64,000 bases of DNA. Origin: Haemonchus contortus. Its lineage: Eukaryota; Nematoda; Chromadorea; Rhabditida; Trichostrongylidae. Below the pieces are notes generated by a model. The model was not told where the DNA came from and made no database searches. It saw nothing but the letters and a program-made list of their open reading frames with translations. The translations under genes and the position numbers were made by a program. Shown here one piece after another: positions 1-11,370 of this stretch; the first letter of the stretch is position 1, and each line of letters opens with the position of its first letter. Location of the stretch: NCBI GenBank assembly GCA_000469685.2, contig LS997563.1:2624781-2688780 (forward strand). Reading direction: 5' to 3'.

Positions 1-1776
1 GAAAGGGGCCTTTGAAACGGTCTTCCCTCTCCGATTCCTGGTTTCCGTCTAAATCCTAAATCTTTGTGGGAAATCCCTCCTTCATGATAAATTTCCTGGG
101 CACCACCTAAGCACTTTGTTGACACGGATTATTTGTGTTTTTGAATGTTTGCGAAAGCAAAAACAGACATTTTAGCTATTGGAATTGCCATGAAATGACA
201 CACGTCAGAATGATTTCTATGTTAATGGAATGATTTGTTCACGTCCAAGAATTTCACAGCACGAATGTGGTTCATGAGAAATTCGACGTATGGGGTGGGT
301 AGATAGGAGGGTAAAGACAATAACGGGAGGGCAGCATTTCCTAATCACGAGTACTTATTGACTTTTTCTTATCTTCAACCTGACATTTCTATGGCTGTCG
401 AGTACCAGCGACCATAAAACTGTGTACTTTCGGTGCTCGGTGACGAAAAAATCGCGCCCGCTCATCGGGTGATTCATTCCCGACTGCATGTTTCTACATA
501 CATATATGGCGTTACCCTGGAAGGCTGTCGTCATCTTTTATTAAACTACTTTTAGGATGTTTAAAAACATATTGAAATATATCAAGTATATCAATATATC
601 AAGTCCAAGCGAATCGGTTAAATTATTGTTTCTCAATTCTCCTATTTTTCCAAGATCCTTCCGCAATACAGGAGGTCCCAAGAGGCACCATCTAGTCCTC
701 GCTCAACAGTTTCTACCTAATTTTGTCTACCAAGTAAATTTGATTTGGGCTGGATTTGAGCTAAAATGTCACTTTTTCGATATTCCATGAAAATTTCAAT
801 AGCAGGAGCCAGCTCAAGTTGTATAGCCGTAAATAACTTAATATTACATGAATAATTCCCTCAAAAAAACTCTTCTGTGATTAGATTCATTTCGCCTTTG
901 ATTTGATATGATGACGCTGGAATCTCTGCTCTTAATGCTATTTTTCTCTGCATTGAAGCTTTTTCTCGAGCTCTTGGTAAAGGGCAGAGTAGATAAGTGT
1001 ATCTGAACCTAAGTACGTTCTTAACTCTAAATGGAGCAATTTTATTTTTCAAAAAGCACGTCGACTAGCCGAAAGAATGATCCAGCATGGAGTTTTTTTA
1101 TCGTACGAGATCATTGTACAATCCGATTGAGCCCTCACTTCGCCAATTGAACATCGTCTGATTTTCTCTTATGCCCCTTCTGCAGCTCTGTGTACTTCCA
1201 AGACATTCGGCATTGTCGTTGTCATAGAGTTTACAAAGGAAACCACTTCACGCTCTGACGATTCTGTGGATCCTGTTGGGACGCACGTACTCTCATCCTT
1301 TCCTCAGAGAGACCTTGCCATTCCACTTGCTCAGAAATGTGTACATGAAGCACCGTAGCAATCTTATTTGATGTTTCGCATCCTTTCGAACCTTTCACAA
1401 TTAAGCCGAAGTCAGAGCTAAAGCTTCTCTGGCCTTGCTCATACTTTCTTTTCCCAATCTCGAACTTCATTCGGTTTGAAAGATGCTCCCTCTGGTAATA
1501 ATAATAATACAATGGTTTTATTGGTCTTGAATGTAATGTTGCTTCGATCGAAGCTTTTTTTTCAATACGTCGCCCACGTTTTGTGTTGAGTTCGACCTTC
1601 TCTGACATTTTGTTTCAACATTCGAACATTTGTCGACATCGTTTTATTCAAATAATTCTTCGTCATGAATAATTTATCGAATGCGATTCGTTCGTTGCCG
1701 CTGCTTACGCACAAAACAAGCAAGATCTATTGAACAGAAACGTTAAAGATATTTTTGAACGATATTCAGGGATTCA
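1..1776. other. intergenic sequence, no gene recognised
   Basis: I see no recognisable gene here. A minus-strand open frame of 125 codons (1231-1608) begins with a basic stretch and contains a run of five tyrosines encoded by an ATT/ATA-type microsatellite near 1498-1512. It has no domain I recognise and could be chance or an exon of an unknown gene. Confidence 0.4.
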
Positions 1777-2021
1777 GGCAGTAGGAACGGTTTTGTGTAA
1801 TCGATCCGCCGCACGCGGCTGTCGCGGACCATTTGCCTCGTTATAGCAGTTCTAGGGTTCTTCAAACAATTCAGTCGCTATGCGATTATTATCAGGGCAC
1901 GTTCTACGTTGGTTCTTTTGTTTCTGTATTTCTTACTTGCTGCTGCATTCTCCTTCACTCCTTCGCCCGCTGCGTCTCTCTCGCCGCGACGCGGCAATTT
2001 CGTTCCTACTGCACCACACCC
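1777..2021 (+). mobile_element. MITE family 1, copy 1 (GCAGTAGGAACG ends)
   Basis: A roughly 245-bp element whose ends are inverted copies of GCAGTAGGAACG (about 1778-1789 and 2001-2012), followed on the right by a conserved ACCACACCC. Close relatives lie at 43947-44192 (same orientation) and 33139-33350 (opposite orientation, one end missing). Shared internal features include a GC-rich CCGCCG...GCGGCTG block near the left end and a CGCGAC block near the right end. It carries no coding sequence, so it is probably a non-autonomous DNA transposon. The superfamily is unknown because no clear target duplication could be read. Confidence 0.7.
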
Positions 2022-3061
2022 CGATATTCAAGACAACTGAACGTCTTTCGTATGTGTTCCACACTTCCTTGGCTTCGATGACCTTACCGGTCTTTTGTAT
2101 GTTGCAGTTTTTAGTGAACGGTATCTGTAGGTGGTCTCACAGCTGCCATAAATCGGAAAACCCAAAACACATAAAGTAAGGTCGAATTTGTGGAGTTGGG
2201 ACATCTTAATCTGTGAGCTCGGGCGACGTTCGAATCCTGAGTACCTCAGAAAACTCCGTGTCATTGGACTGTGAATTACGGTTTGGCTCAGTGGACAGGA
2301 AACTCATATTGTATCACTCATGGGAGTTCTTTTGGGCTTATCCTGTCACGTCAGTCATTATTTCTATACAGGCTAGATGGGCAATAGTGTCAACCCTGGA
2401 CCCGAATAGGAGAACGAATGGATGACAACTCATGAATGTTCTGGAGACCACCAGTCCGGCGTCTGAGAAAGCGCTACACAAGGGAATATCCCAAAGATTA
2501 CCAAGTACCCTGGATGAAGGCGGGAAAGTTCGCAAAGTTTTATTTATATTTACCTAATGTGCTAGCCACAGTCGATGACACAGCCTTCCCACCTTATCTT
2601 TTGCTCGATGCCATTTAGTCATGAATTCCAGGTCAGGCTACGAGTCATAAAAGGAATTCATTTGATTGCACCCCATGAATCGTGTGTGAATCATAATGCT
2701 GTTTGTCTTATCTCTTGAACTGTTCCTTAAAAGGCCTTGAACTCCGAAGGGAGCAGTGATTCTCGATGTTACGTGGATCGGCGGAGGGTTTCGAAGAAGC
2801 CCCCCGTTGAAGCACCGACTCAGAGCTTAATCCGTTGTTATTATTACAATTTACCATTCAACTCGCCAAGCTGTCGCTTAACTCCTGCATTTTTTCTTTT
2901 CATGATCTGAAGTTGTATTCCAATAAGCGAGTCCAATAAGTTACGCCTGAGGTACACTTTCCATGAAGGTCGCTGTCTCATGAACCGACCGATGGTTTGT
3001 CCGCGACTTGTACCGTATCGGCCGTCTTCAGTCTTTTAATCAGCTCTGTTCAGATTCTGAA
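2022..3061. other. intergenic sequence upstream of the OSTalpha gene
   Basis: No gene is seen. Short open frames on both strands lack recognisable domains or convincing splice context. The last bases (about 3044-3053) are pyrimidine-rich and end in TTCAG just before the proposed OSTalpha start, compatible with a trans-splice acceptor. Confidence 0.4.
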
Positions 3062-6000
3062 ATGGCAGACGGAGTTCGTGTGGCCGCTGTAATGCATCTA
3101 ATGGAATCACTGATGGTGCCACCGGACAAGAACTGTTCCGAAAGGATGGATACACCGTCGGCACGGGAATTTCTCGCACGTACGTCACATTTCTTTTTGA
3201 TTTTACTTGATATTACTACCTCTTGAAGTTCTTTTAATGAGGAATATAAAACCTGGGTATCGCGATTTTATAAGTCCCCAGTCTTCTCAGTTAATCAGAA
3301 GAGAATTTGAGCTCTAACATGGCATTCTAGCAATTTGACCAAGTAGTTTCCCCATGTTGCATACACAGCCGCTCATTTACTGCTTTGGTAACTCATCGTT
3401 TCAGACCTGGAACCTTTTCAAGTGGTTCTTTTGGCTATTGCGGGAGTGTTCACATTGGTGGTGTATGTGTTGGCATTCGTCCACTGGTTCTACGTTTACA
3501 CCTTCGTCTCAATTGAAACCAGAAGAAATAAACTTTACTGGCTGGTCACTCTATTTCCGGTTGGTTGTTTTGTAATCTATCCGATCATTCGAATTAATAG
3601 GTTCTCTATAAAGTTAACTCGAAAATGTGCGAATATGTTTGAAGAACTAATCTGAAAATGAAATCTTCCCATCATCCCAGCCTTTCCGATAGCCTGTCGA
3701 TTTTGTGCTATCAGAAGGAAAGAAATTGAATTTTGGAAAGTCAGTCGAATTCATCCCTGACTTCCCTTTCTTCATACCAGCTCTATAGTTTTATAACATT
3801 TTCCAGATGAACTGGAAGACCATGGGTAGCTGATTAGCTCAAGATTTCCCTTACATCAACCCATTGTTTTTTACGTCTACAGGCTCGAAACCAGAGAGCC
3901 AAATTAGTTTTTAATGCATATAATGTCCAAGTCAGAAATTCGTCCTCCCAGACCAGTGACCACCATGACGATGAAGTTGAAGACCCGACCCCCCTGGGCT
4001 GATGCCGACCCAGAATTTGATTCTCGAGCCATGCGTATGCAATAGTGCTGCTTGACGCTACAGGGTCCCCACCTTTCCGGAACCCCGTGGAAATATTGTT
4101 TTTTTAGTCTGGTAGGCTAAAAATGTACTTTCAAATAGCTCGAAGACTGCAAGTAAACAACATATTGACAAGCTATTTTCAATGTGGTGTCACGTGGTGG
4201 ACATTGTAGTAAACACCTTTGATTTTCCGATTTGTTTGTTCCGAAATGAATGTTGTAAACAGCTTTGTTGAATTAATTGATCGAAATTGTTATTCCAAAT
4301 ATCTGGTCCCCAAGTATCAGGTATTCTATGCAGAAAATTCTATCCGCCCCTGCATGATTTCCTGACATTTGGACAGTATTAAATGAGGCTCTCCAATACC
4401 ATTCAAATGATAGTAGAAAAGAGTTGCTCTTGGTTGGGCTTCTTTTCTGAGCCCTACCAAACCCTTCATCCCGAGGATTAGGTCCAGTACCTTAACAAGA
4501 GGTAGAAGTATCAAAAGAACTCTATGCAGGTTCATTCGCTGTATTTCACTCTTTTCTTTCGTTCATTGAGTCCTTTCTTTTTATTAAAAATAAGTTTGTC
4601 CCACCGATTGAAGTTTTTAAGTCAGGTATGCATAGTCGTGGCATCGCTTTCCATGAAAAAGTTCCCTCACCGGTTGTCAGTATAAGTGAGGTCGTCAGAG
4701 TATAGGCACGAGCTTAAGAATGCTCTGAGAAGCTCAAAATTAGAACATGATAGGGTTAAACTGGGCAGCAGATGTTGTTCTACCCATCAAAATCATATTA
4801 AGCCATTCATCATCATTCCTGATAACAATGATTCCCCAGAAGGATTTCACTTGGTACTGTACAATGTTTAGGTTTCGTCTAGTTGTTGTCTGATTGGGAT
4901 GCTAGCACCACGTACATCGCTAATTATGACAGCAATCGGTCTCCTCTACTACCTTATGTGTCTATTCGTCATCGTTTCCTTATGCAGGTATCACTTTCTT
5001 AGAAAACTGAAGAGAATTCAGCATTCCGTAAGGTAATAAGCTCCCAAAGGTTCCGAATTTAGCGTTTACAGTCGGAAAAGGTGTGCTCTATGCATTGGGT
5101 TGACTTTTTCTTTGGAATTACACAGAATTTCTTAGAAAACCCTCATACCACTACCACAAAAGTAGTTGTGTTTATGTAAAGTGGAGAACTGACTAAGGTT
5201 TCAACCCAACTAGAGTCAACCAATGGGTACCAGACCGGGATGAAAAAAACCTTTGAAATAGTAGATCGACTGACCGCCACTACTTTCTTCTATAAATAAA
5301 TGTGGAAGTGCTGTAACAACACCTCTTTATTACTACTGTCGTCTTTAGGCATTTATTCGGAGGGCGATCATCATTCTCCAACAGTCTACAGTTCGATTCG
5401 AGGCCAATCGATTTCAGAAGCCCTCCTTTTTGTTGTCTCCTGCCATTCCTTCCTACAGCGGAATCTTCTGAGTACGTTTTCGTTTTTAATAGGATATCCT
5501 CTGAATGCCTTCACCCGAAAACCCTGTATACAGGGATGGAGTCTAAGGACCAGGTTAAAATTTCATTCCTCGTTTTCAGCTGGAACATCAGCTAAGGTTT
5601 TCTATTTGGGCCTGTGTACTGCGAAAATGACTAGATAAGCCGCTTATGGCTTATGGAGGGGAAGAATCCCCTCCTATCCCAAATCTTACAAGGTCTTCCA
5701 CAGTGTTTCAAAAAGCATCAGGCTGCGTCGAAGGGAGATGACGTTCTCTTTGAAGCAGTTTGTCACTGCCCTTAAGTCCACAAACCCCCTTTTCAAAGTG
5801 TGTAGCACTAACCTTACTTATGTACATATAGACATATTACTTGCCATTCTCCCCATCATCTCTAGCCTAACAACCTTTCAGTGTTTGTTCCTTTTCTCTT
5901 AGAATTTTCCTAATTAGTTCAGTGTTTTGTTCATGTTATACTTTGTTATACTATAAGTTTTCAGGAAAAACATACGACGCCTGGAATGGCTGGTGCTTCA

Positions 6001-7703
6001 GGCACCGGTAGTACGTGCTCTCATAATCGTCAGCGATATCATTGCTGTTGCTGAGATGAGAGAAGAGGCAAAGACGTAGGCCTTCCTTCAGAACTTCTCG
6101 TTTAATTCTGGCATTCTCATTTTCATCCTAGAGAATCTGGACCTGAGTTTGCTATTTTAGGTTCCTCCGTTACTCGGACGTCTTCTCTGTCGGTTCACTC
6201 CTGCTCGCGATCTTCGGTGTGCACACGCTGGCACGAGTTACATCGGTTAGTTTGCTGATGGTCTACTTTTGGTCCCAATAGGTCAACAGTGAGGGTCGAT
6301 GTAATTTATTTGCAGTCTACTTTCCGAATAGTGCTCTGGAAAGATATTTATTCATTGTGTCAGTAAACAAACAGTTTTTGTGTGAAGTAAACATCATCTT
6401 CTGTTTCGTGAGGGATTTCCGGCGACTTTTGTCATTTTTTGGGGATTAGAAATTAGGCAAAGCCTCGTTCACACGAAGAAGCCTTTCACGAAACCACATC
6501 TACAACGATTTTCTACGGGAACGGTTAATACTGTTTACTATTATTACGTTCCTCAAAGCGAAATGGAGGCACTAAACCGTGCGTTGTGCCTCGATGGTTC
6601 ACCCTGAGTCGTGGGTTAGCTAGAGTTACCTAAGTATTCTTTTTGGGATGAAATTCCAGGGAGTGGAAGCCAACTTATGCATCATCCACCTCTTGTGAGA
6701 CAGAGTTTGGGCCGACAACGAGGTTATTCGCATCTTAAGCGATTTACTGCTAGGGCCATGATTTATGCTGAACTTTGAAACGCGAACTCCAACGCTGCTC
6801 CCATTCGAAGAGCTTCACGATTGGGGAGAAACCTCAGACAAAGCACGAAATGGCCTGATATAGCAATGTAAGAAAGCCTAAAGAATCTTCTGGCGCAAAC
6901 CAATCCCGTTTTGGGATGCGCCCCATACTCGATGTCCATTTGAAAATGCGGTGGTCTGAAGTGCGTATGTGGTCATACAAAGGCTTGCAGTAGCGGTCAT
7001 TGTACAATACAGGGCACTGATCCTTCCTGTAAGTCTGATGACAGCTCACCGGCTCGGGGGATGGAAAAATTGCTTGATCTGGGCGAGACTTGATTCACGA
7101 TTCAATTTCTGGATCGTGCGTGTGTGACAGTGCGCCACTTACCACTACACCACCTTCTCCTCTCAACAATACATATATTGTTTCTAAACTTAAAGTCTAT
7201 TGAATTTGCCAGAATTGTAATGACGTAAAATAAAAAGTTCTTTGAAGGAGTACTGTAAAAACCATGTTTTTGGACTTAATAATTTTACTGGGAACTACAT
7301 TCAGAACAAACTCTCCGAGTACTGCTTTATGACGGTATTCCGTTTCGTCGACATCTCGTTGCTCTTCTTCTCGGCCCAACAACCAATGCTCTTTCAAAAT
7401 ATCCTTCTTCGTTTCGATCTCATCACCTGCGGCCCTTTACTTACCGCTCAGGAAAATGCTACCTGTGAGTAACTTCCGTTCCTTTGAAATGATCTTCAAT
7501 GACTATCCAATCTTTCAGTCGTGTGCAACTTTGTGATCATCTGCGAAATGTTCGTACTGTGCCTTTTGGCTACTGTACTACTGGCACCACGTCGGAATGC
7601 CTTGTTCGACAACTACCGTAGGCTGAAGACATCAGTACATGATGCGGAAGAAGCCGAGCTCAATCCGGATGATGTTGGCCTGGAATTCGCACAGCGACCC
7701 TGA
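3062..7703 (+). CDS. organic solute transporter subunit alpha (OSTalpha/SLC51A family)
   Basis: Membrane protein of the OSTalpha/TMEM184 family, whose members move steroids, bile-acid-like solutes and other organic anions across the plasma membrane. Seven exons: 3062-3179, 3405-3559, 4872-4987, 5965-6075, 6161-6245, 7305-7464, 7519-7703. All phases join to one 309-residue frame (human OSTalpha is about 340). Visible family features are LEPFQ before the first helix, RRNKLYWLVTLFP, GMLAPRTS opening a helix, a helix ending VIVSLCR, FLRYSDVFSVGSLLLAIFGV, and a last helix followed by an acidic tail ending FAQRP. The start ATG lies 8 bases after a TTCAG, so trans-splicing is likely. Intron 6 (6246-7304) carries a SINE copy. 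A LINE begins almost directly after the stop, so the native 3'UTR seems displaced. The family call is firm; which nematode paralogue this is cannot be told. Confidence 0.88.
6892..7165 (-). mobile_element. tRNA-derived SINE copy (minus), in OSTalpha intron 6
   Basis: Read on the minus strand, it starts with the family head (GGTGTAGTGGTAAGTGGCGCA, A-box-like) near 7160 and ends with the family tail GGATTGGTTTGCGCC near 6892. The middle is diverged from the better copies at 18664 and 53005. Confidence 0.6.
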
Positions 7704-7733
7704 GCCAAAGTCTCGAGCAGAACCGAGGAGCAT

Positions 7734-8315
7734 ATGGACCAGTCCGTCCACACGTGGCACAGATTGTGTCGCGTAACAACCTCCCAGTCTCCGGAAGCCT
7801 CAAGGGTTACTTCTTTGCCTGACTCCTATGAGGCAATTGAACGTAGGCGTTCCGTAGTCATAATAGGGGTCAGAGAAAGCAATGCCCCCATTTCTTCAGA
7901 TCGAGTTTTATATGATATTTCTTGTGTGAGGCAAATTCTGGATTTTCTCTCGATAGACTGTCGTCCAGTTGCTATCTTCCGTATGGGGCGCTTTATGCCC
8001 AACAAATCTAGGCTTCTGAAAATTGTTTTTCCGGTATCGTTCTTTGCCTCGTTAGTAGTCAAACGAGCTCATTTGTTGAAATATTTCCGAGAAAAAGGCA
8101 TCTTTATAAGACCTTCGCTATCTAAAGCAGATCGTGATCGCTTAAAAGCCGAAAGGCAATCTCGATTGGCTTCTCAAGTTTCTCATCCCGCGCATATCCA
8201 AAATGTTTGTCTCGAATCGCCTCCCGCTAATGCTGATATTTCTGATCAGAGTCATTGTCCACTATCGAATCTTACTGTTTCCAGAGATTGTACCAATGGC
8301 AATTTAAACGTGTAA
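7734..8315 (+). CDS. LINE ORF1-like protein (nucleic-acid-binding, partial)
   Basis: 193 codons from the ATG at 7734, which lies 33 bases downstream of, and in the same frame as, the OSTalpha TGA at 7701-7703. A core around residues 35-150 reads ERRRSVVIIGVRES, then RPVAIFRMGR, NKSRLLKIVFP and KGIFIRPSLSKADRDRLK. I recognise this pattern as the single-strand-nucleic-acid-binding ORF1 product that precedes the EN-RT frame in nematode CR1-like elements. No zinc knuckle is visible. The N-terminal region is short, so the real ORF1 probably began farther upstream before truncation. Its end overlaps ORF2 by about 60 bases in another frame. That it is ORF1 rests on position and on this remembered pattern; it could be a fragment only. 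Confidence 0.65.
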   Translation: MDQSVHTWHRLCRVTTSQSPEASRVTSLPDSYEAIERRRSVVIIGVRESNAPISSDRVLYDISCVRQILDFLSIDCRPVAIFRMGRFMPNKSRLLKIVFPVSFFASLVVKRAHLLKYFREKGIFIRPSLSKADRDRLKAERQSRLASQVSHPAHIQNVCLESPPANADISDQSHCPLSNLTVSRDCTNGNLNV

Positions 8316-11122
8316 AGGGTCCAAGGAACTTATTGACGAGCATTTTTTGTGTTGTAGCAAACGTGAGATCGGTAATTAAGAACTCAGGTGCACTTTCGCT
8401 ACTTATCAAGCAAGAGAGCCCGGATTTACTAGCTTTGAGTGAGACCTGGCTTAATCCAACAATTGATTTGAATTCGCTCATTCGCGCAGACATTTCTCCG
8501 TATTGTATAACGCGATGTGATCGTGTTTCAAAAAGAGGTGGAGGAGTTCTTTTGATGGTGAGAAATGCGTTTTCTCCTGTCACTATTCATTCTGAATCGG
8601 TTCTGAACGCTTATGAAATCTTATGTTGTGACTTGTACGTAACGTTTCGCATCGTTCGTTTAATTGTGGTATATAGAACACCTAACTGTTCAGCTACGCA
8701 ATCAGACCAATTGACTAAAGCAATCAGTGATTTGGTCGCTTGCGAGCATCCCTCGATAATCGTGGGAGACTTTAATTTTCCGTATATCAACTGGAACTTT
8801 CAAGGCGAAGCTCTGCCATCTCGACTCGCTCATAGCGGGCAAATCTTTTTGGATATGTGCAATAGTCACGCGTTAAAGCAATATGTTAGCACGGAAACGC
8901 TTCATGACAATATTCTTGATTTGGTTTTGTCTAACGACGAGAGCCTGATCACTGGACTTGACGTTCGATCTCCACTTGGCTCAAGTGATCATTCATCCAT
9001 TGCCTTTAATATTAATTTGGAAACAACAAGCGATCACGTCACCTTCAAAAAAGATTTTTCTGCGGCCAACTATGAGAACATAGAACACTATCTGACCAAT
9101 GTGGATTGGCTAGGTTCTCTGAATTCTGCAAGTTCAGTCGATGCTAAGTACGAACTTTTCTTGAGCGTTCTTTCACACACTATCGACCTGTACGTTCCCA
9201 TTAAGGCGAAATCATTGCTAAATTCTAACTTGCCCCAATACCTTGTGGACTTATCGTTGAAGAGGGAGCAGGCATGGAGCAAGGCTCAAATCACCAAAAA
9301 CCCACAGGATTACTTGACTTTTGACTATTTTAACAAAAAATTGGATAAAAAGGTAAAAAAGTTTCATGCATCCGTGGAAAGGAAGATCATCGACTCGGGT
9401 AACAAATATTCGTTCTACAAGCTCCTAGGGTCAAGGTTGAAGCAGAAAGGTAGAGTTTCTACTCTTCTTTCTGCGGATGGTACTCCTGTCTTTGAAGATC
9501 GGGACAAGGCCGAGCTAATGGCGTCTACCTTTCAAGAATACTTTTGCTCTTCTAATGAGGAGCGGTGTGATTTGTCATTGGGGACGAGGTTCCCCACTAT
9601 GGACGACTCAGCGTGGTTCCATCGTGATGAGATATTCAAACTGCTTTCCACATGGCCACAATCAAATTCACTCACACCTGATTTTATACCGCTTTCATTC
9701 ATCAAAAGGGTTTCTCATCTCATAAGTACCCCTCTGGAGCATATTTTCAATCTGAGTTTTATGAATGCGGAAATTCCGCATCGTTGGTTGCACTCCTTTA
9801 TAACGCCTATTCCGAAAAAGCCTCCGCATAACGTCCCACAGAACTTTAGGCCTGTAAGCATAACTTCAATTTTTTCGAGGCTTTTCGAAAAAATTTTGAA
9901 AAAGCGAATTTTGGACCACCTAGAGAAATATAGTGTGATATCATCCAACCAGCACGGTTTCCATAAAGGGAGATCGACCGTCACTTCCATGATTCAGTCT
10001 CTCAATCAGTGGACAAAGTGTTTGGATGAAGGGAAACCGGTGGATGTGATTTACATTGATTTTTGTAAGGCCTTTGACAGGGTCCCCCATAAAAAGTTAC
10101 TGGGTAAAATGAACGCAGTTGGTATCCATCCGCGTATCGTTGCGTGGATCGGTGCTTTTCTCACTGGGCGACAATTTTCTGTTCGTATAAATTCCTCCTT
10201 TTCTTTGCCCAGGTTGGCGAACAGCGGTGTTCCTCAGGGTGGGGTTCTTTCCCCCATTTTGTTCAATATTTACATTCAGGATCTTATGTCATTGCTGGAG
10301 CAGAGTCCAGTTGGGGTATGTGCGTTCGCGGACGATCTTAAGATTTATCATTCTGTCACCAGCGAGGATGAGGCCAAAATTCTTCAGTCCGCCTTAAATA
10401 CGATTACGGAGTGGTCAAGGGATTGGAATTTACCTCTCTCTGATGCTAAATCTAAGGTTCTGCATCTGGGCAAATCCAATAAGCTTCACAACTACTACAT
10501 TAATGACGCGCCATTGATGGCTGTAGAACAGACATTTGACCTGGGTTTTCTCATTCGTAACGATCTTAGTTTTGACGCTCATTGTGAAACAATCGCAAAA
10601 AAGGCAACAGTTGTCATGTACAACCTGTTTAGAGCCTTGTCGACGACTAGTGCTCCTGTTTTATTGCGTGCTTACAAGACTTATGTTAGGTCTGTGCTAG
10701 AATATGGCACTCCAGTGTTCAATCCTTACAAGATCAGAGTAATCAAAAAGTTAGAGTCAGTACAGAATAATTTCACGAGGAAATTATTGATAAGATTACT
10801 AGGTTTCATGTATGACCAGATCCCATCTAGCGAAATCCGTAACAAAAACTTTTGCTTAGAATCTTTGCAGTCGAGACGGCAGAGAAACGATTTGCGTTTA
10901 CTTCTCAAGCTCCTCCGGGGCAAGGTTAGGATGGATCCAAATCAATTTTTGACTCTGAGACCCTCTATTACTAGAGGCGGTAGTCTGAAATTGGATGTGG
11001 GTAAAGCTAGATTGAACTGTAGACGTCATTTCTTCACACACAGAGTGGCTCCTTTGTTTGCTAAGTTATGCAAGAAAAGCCCATCTTTACTTCGTCTCAT
11101 GTTGGCTACAAGAAATGCTTGA
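8255..11122 (+). CDS. LINE ORF2: APE-type endonuclease plus reverse transcriptase
   Basis: An uninterrupted 955-codon frame. Residues about 30-250 form an apurinic/apyrimidinic-type endonuclease, with NVRS, LLALSETWL, GGGVLLMV, VGDFNFPYINW and GSSDHSSI. Residues about 480-760 form the reverse transcriptase: FRPVSITSIFSRLFEKIL, HGFHKGRST, VIYIDFCKAFDRVPH (first catalytic Asp), SGVPQGGVLSPILFNIYI and the FADD catalytic box. The C-terminal part (RSVLEYGTPVFNP, then an RR..L..LLKLLRG stretch) is typical of CR1/Jockey-clade ORF2. No RNase H domain is seen. The true start may be inside the frame, just before the endonuclease, because the first 25 or so codons overlap ORF1. All catalytic motifs look intact, so the copy may still encode active enzyme. 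Confidence 0.92.
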   Translation: MSTIESYCFQRLYQWQFKRVKGPRNLLTSIFCVVANVRSVIKNSGALSLLIKQESPDLLALSETWLNPTIDLNSLIRADISPYCITRCDRVSKRGGGVLLMVRNAFSPVTIHSESVLNAYEILCCDLYVTFRIVRLIVVYRTPNCSATQSDQLTKAISDLVACEHPSIIVGDFNFPYINWNFQGEALPSRLAHSGQIFLDMCNSHALKQYVSTETLHDNILDLVLSNDESLITGLDVRSPLGSSDHSSIAFNINLETTSDHVTFKKDFSAANYENIEHYLTNVDWLGSLNSASSVDAKYELFLSVLSHTIDLYVPIKAKSLLNSNLPQYLVDLSLKREQAWSKAQITKNPQDYLTFDYFNKKLDKKVKKFHASVERKIIDSGNKYSFYKLLGSRLKQKGRVSTLLSADGTPVFEDRDKAELMASTFQEYFCSSNEERCDLSLGTRFPTMDDSAWFHRDEIFKLLSTWPQSNSLTPDFIPLSFIKRVSHLISTPLEHIFNLSFMNAEIPHRWLHSFITPIPKKPPHNVPQNFRPVSITSIFSRLFEKILKKRILDHLEKYSVISSNQHGFHKGRSTVTSMIQSLNQWTKCLDEGKPVDVIYIDFCKAFDRVPHKKLLGKMNAVGIHPRIVAWIGAFLTGRQFSVRINSSFSLPRLANSGVPQGGVLSPILFNIYIQDLMSLLEQSPVGVCAFADDLKIYHSVTSEDEAKILQSALNTITEWSRDWNLPLSDAKSKVLHLGKSNKLHNYYINDAPLMAVEQTFDLGFLIRNDLSFDAHCETIAKKATVVMYNLFRALSTTSAPVLLRAYKTYVRSVLEYGTPVFNPYKIRVIKKLESVQNNFTRKLLIRLLGFMYDQIPSSEIRNKNFCLESLQSRRQRNDLRLLLKLLRGKVRMDPNQFLTLRPSITRGGSLKLDVGKARLNCRRHFFTHRVAPLFAKLCKKSPSLLRLMLATRNA

Positions 11123-11370
11123 GCAGTTGCTCGAGTATTTACTGTTAGGCCTTGTTCTCCGCTCTTTACATGGTTGCCATTCTAGCTTTCCTTTACCTCA
11201 TTTCAATTATGGGTTTGTTTCTCTCATGCTGCTGTTTTACTATGTTGCACACCAATGGCAGGGTTGAAATGATACTTTCGTTTGTTTCTATTGTTGTTCT
11301 GATTAGTTCTTTGTGTTAGTTTCACACGACTACTGCTCGTGTAATAAATAATAATAATAATAATAACAAC

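Larger units (their letters stand above)
7704..11370 (+). mobile_element. CR1/Jockey-like non-LTR retrotransposon, apparently 5' truncated
   Basis: A LINE of about 3.7 kb with two overlapping open frames (7734-8315 and about 8255-11122) and a 3' end made of (TAA)n at about 11342-11367, the repeat tail style used by CR1-like elements instead of poly(A). An AATAAA lies in that tail. The 5' boundary is unclear. It lies at or just after the stop codon of the OSTalpha gene at 7703, and ORF1 there looks shorter than a full ORF1, which suggests 5' truncation on insertion. Both frames are free of stops, so the copy is young. Confidence 0.85.

Noticed and set aside
1231..1608. A 125-codon minus-strand gene.
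   Set aside because: It includes microsatellite-encoded Tyr repeats and has no recognisable domain or supporting splice context.
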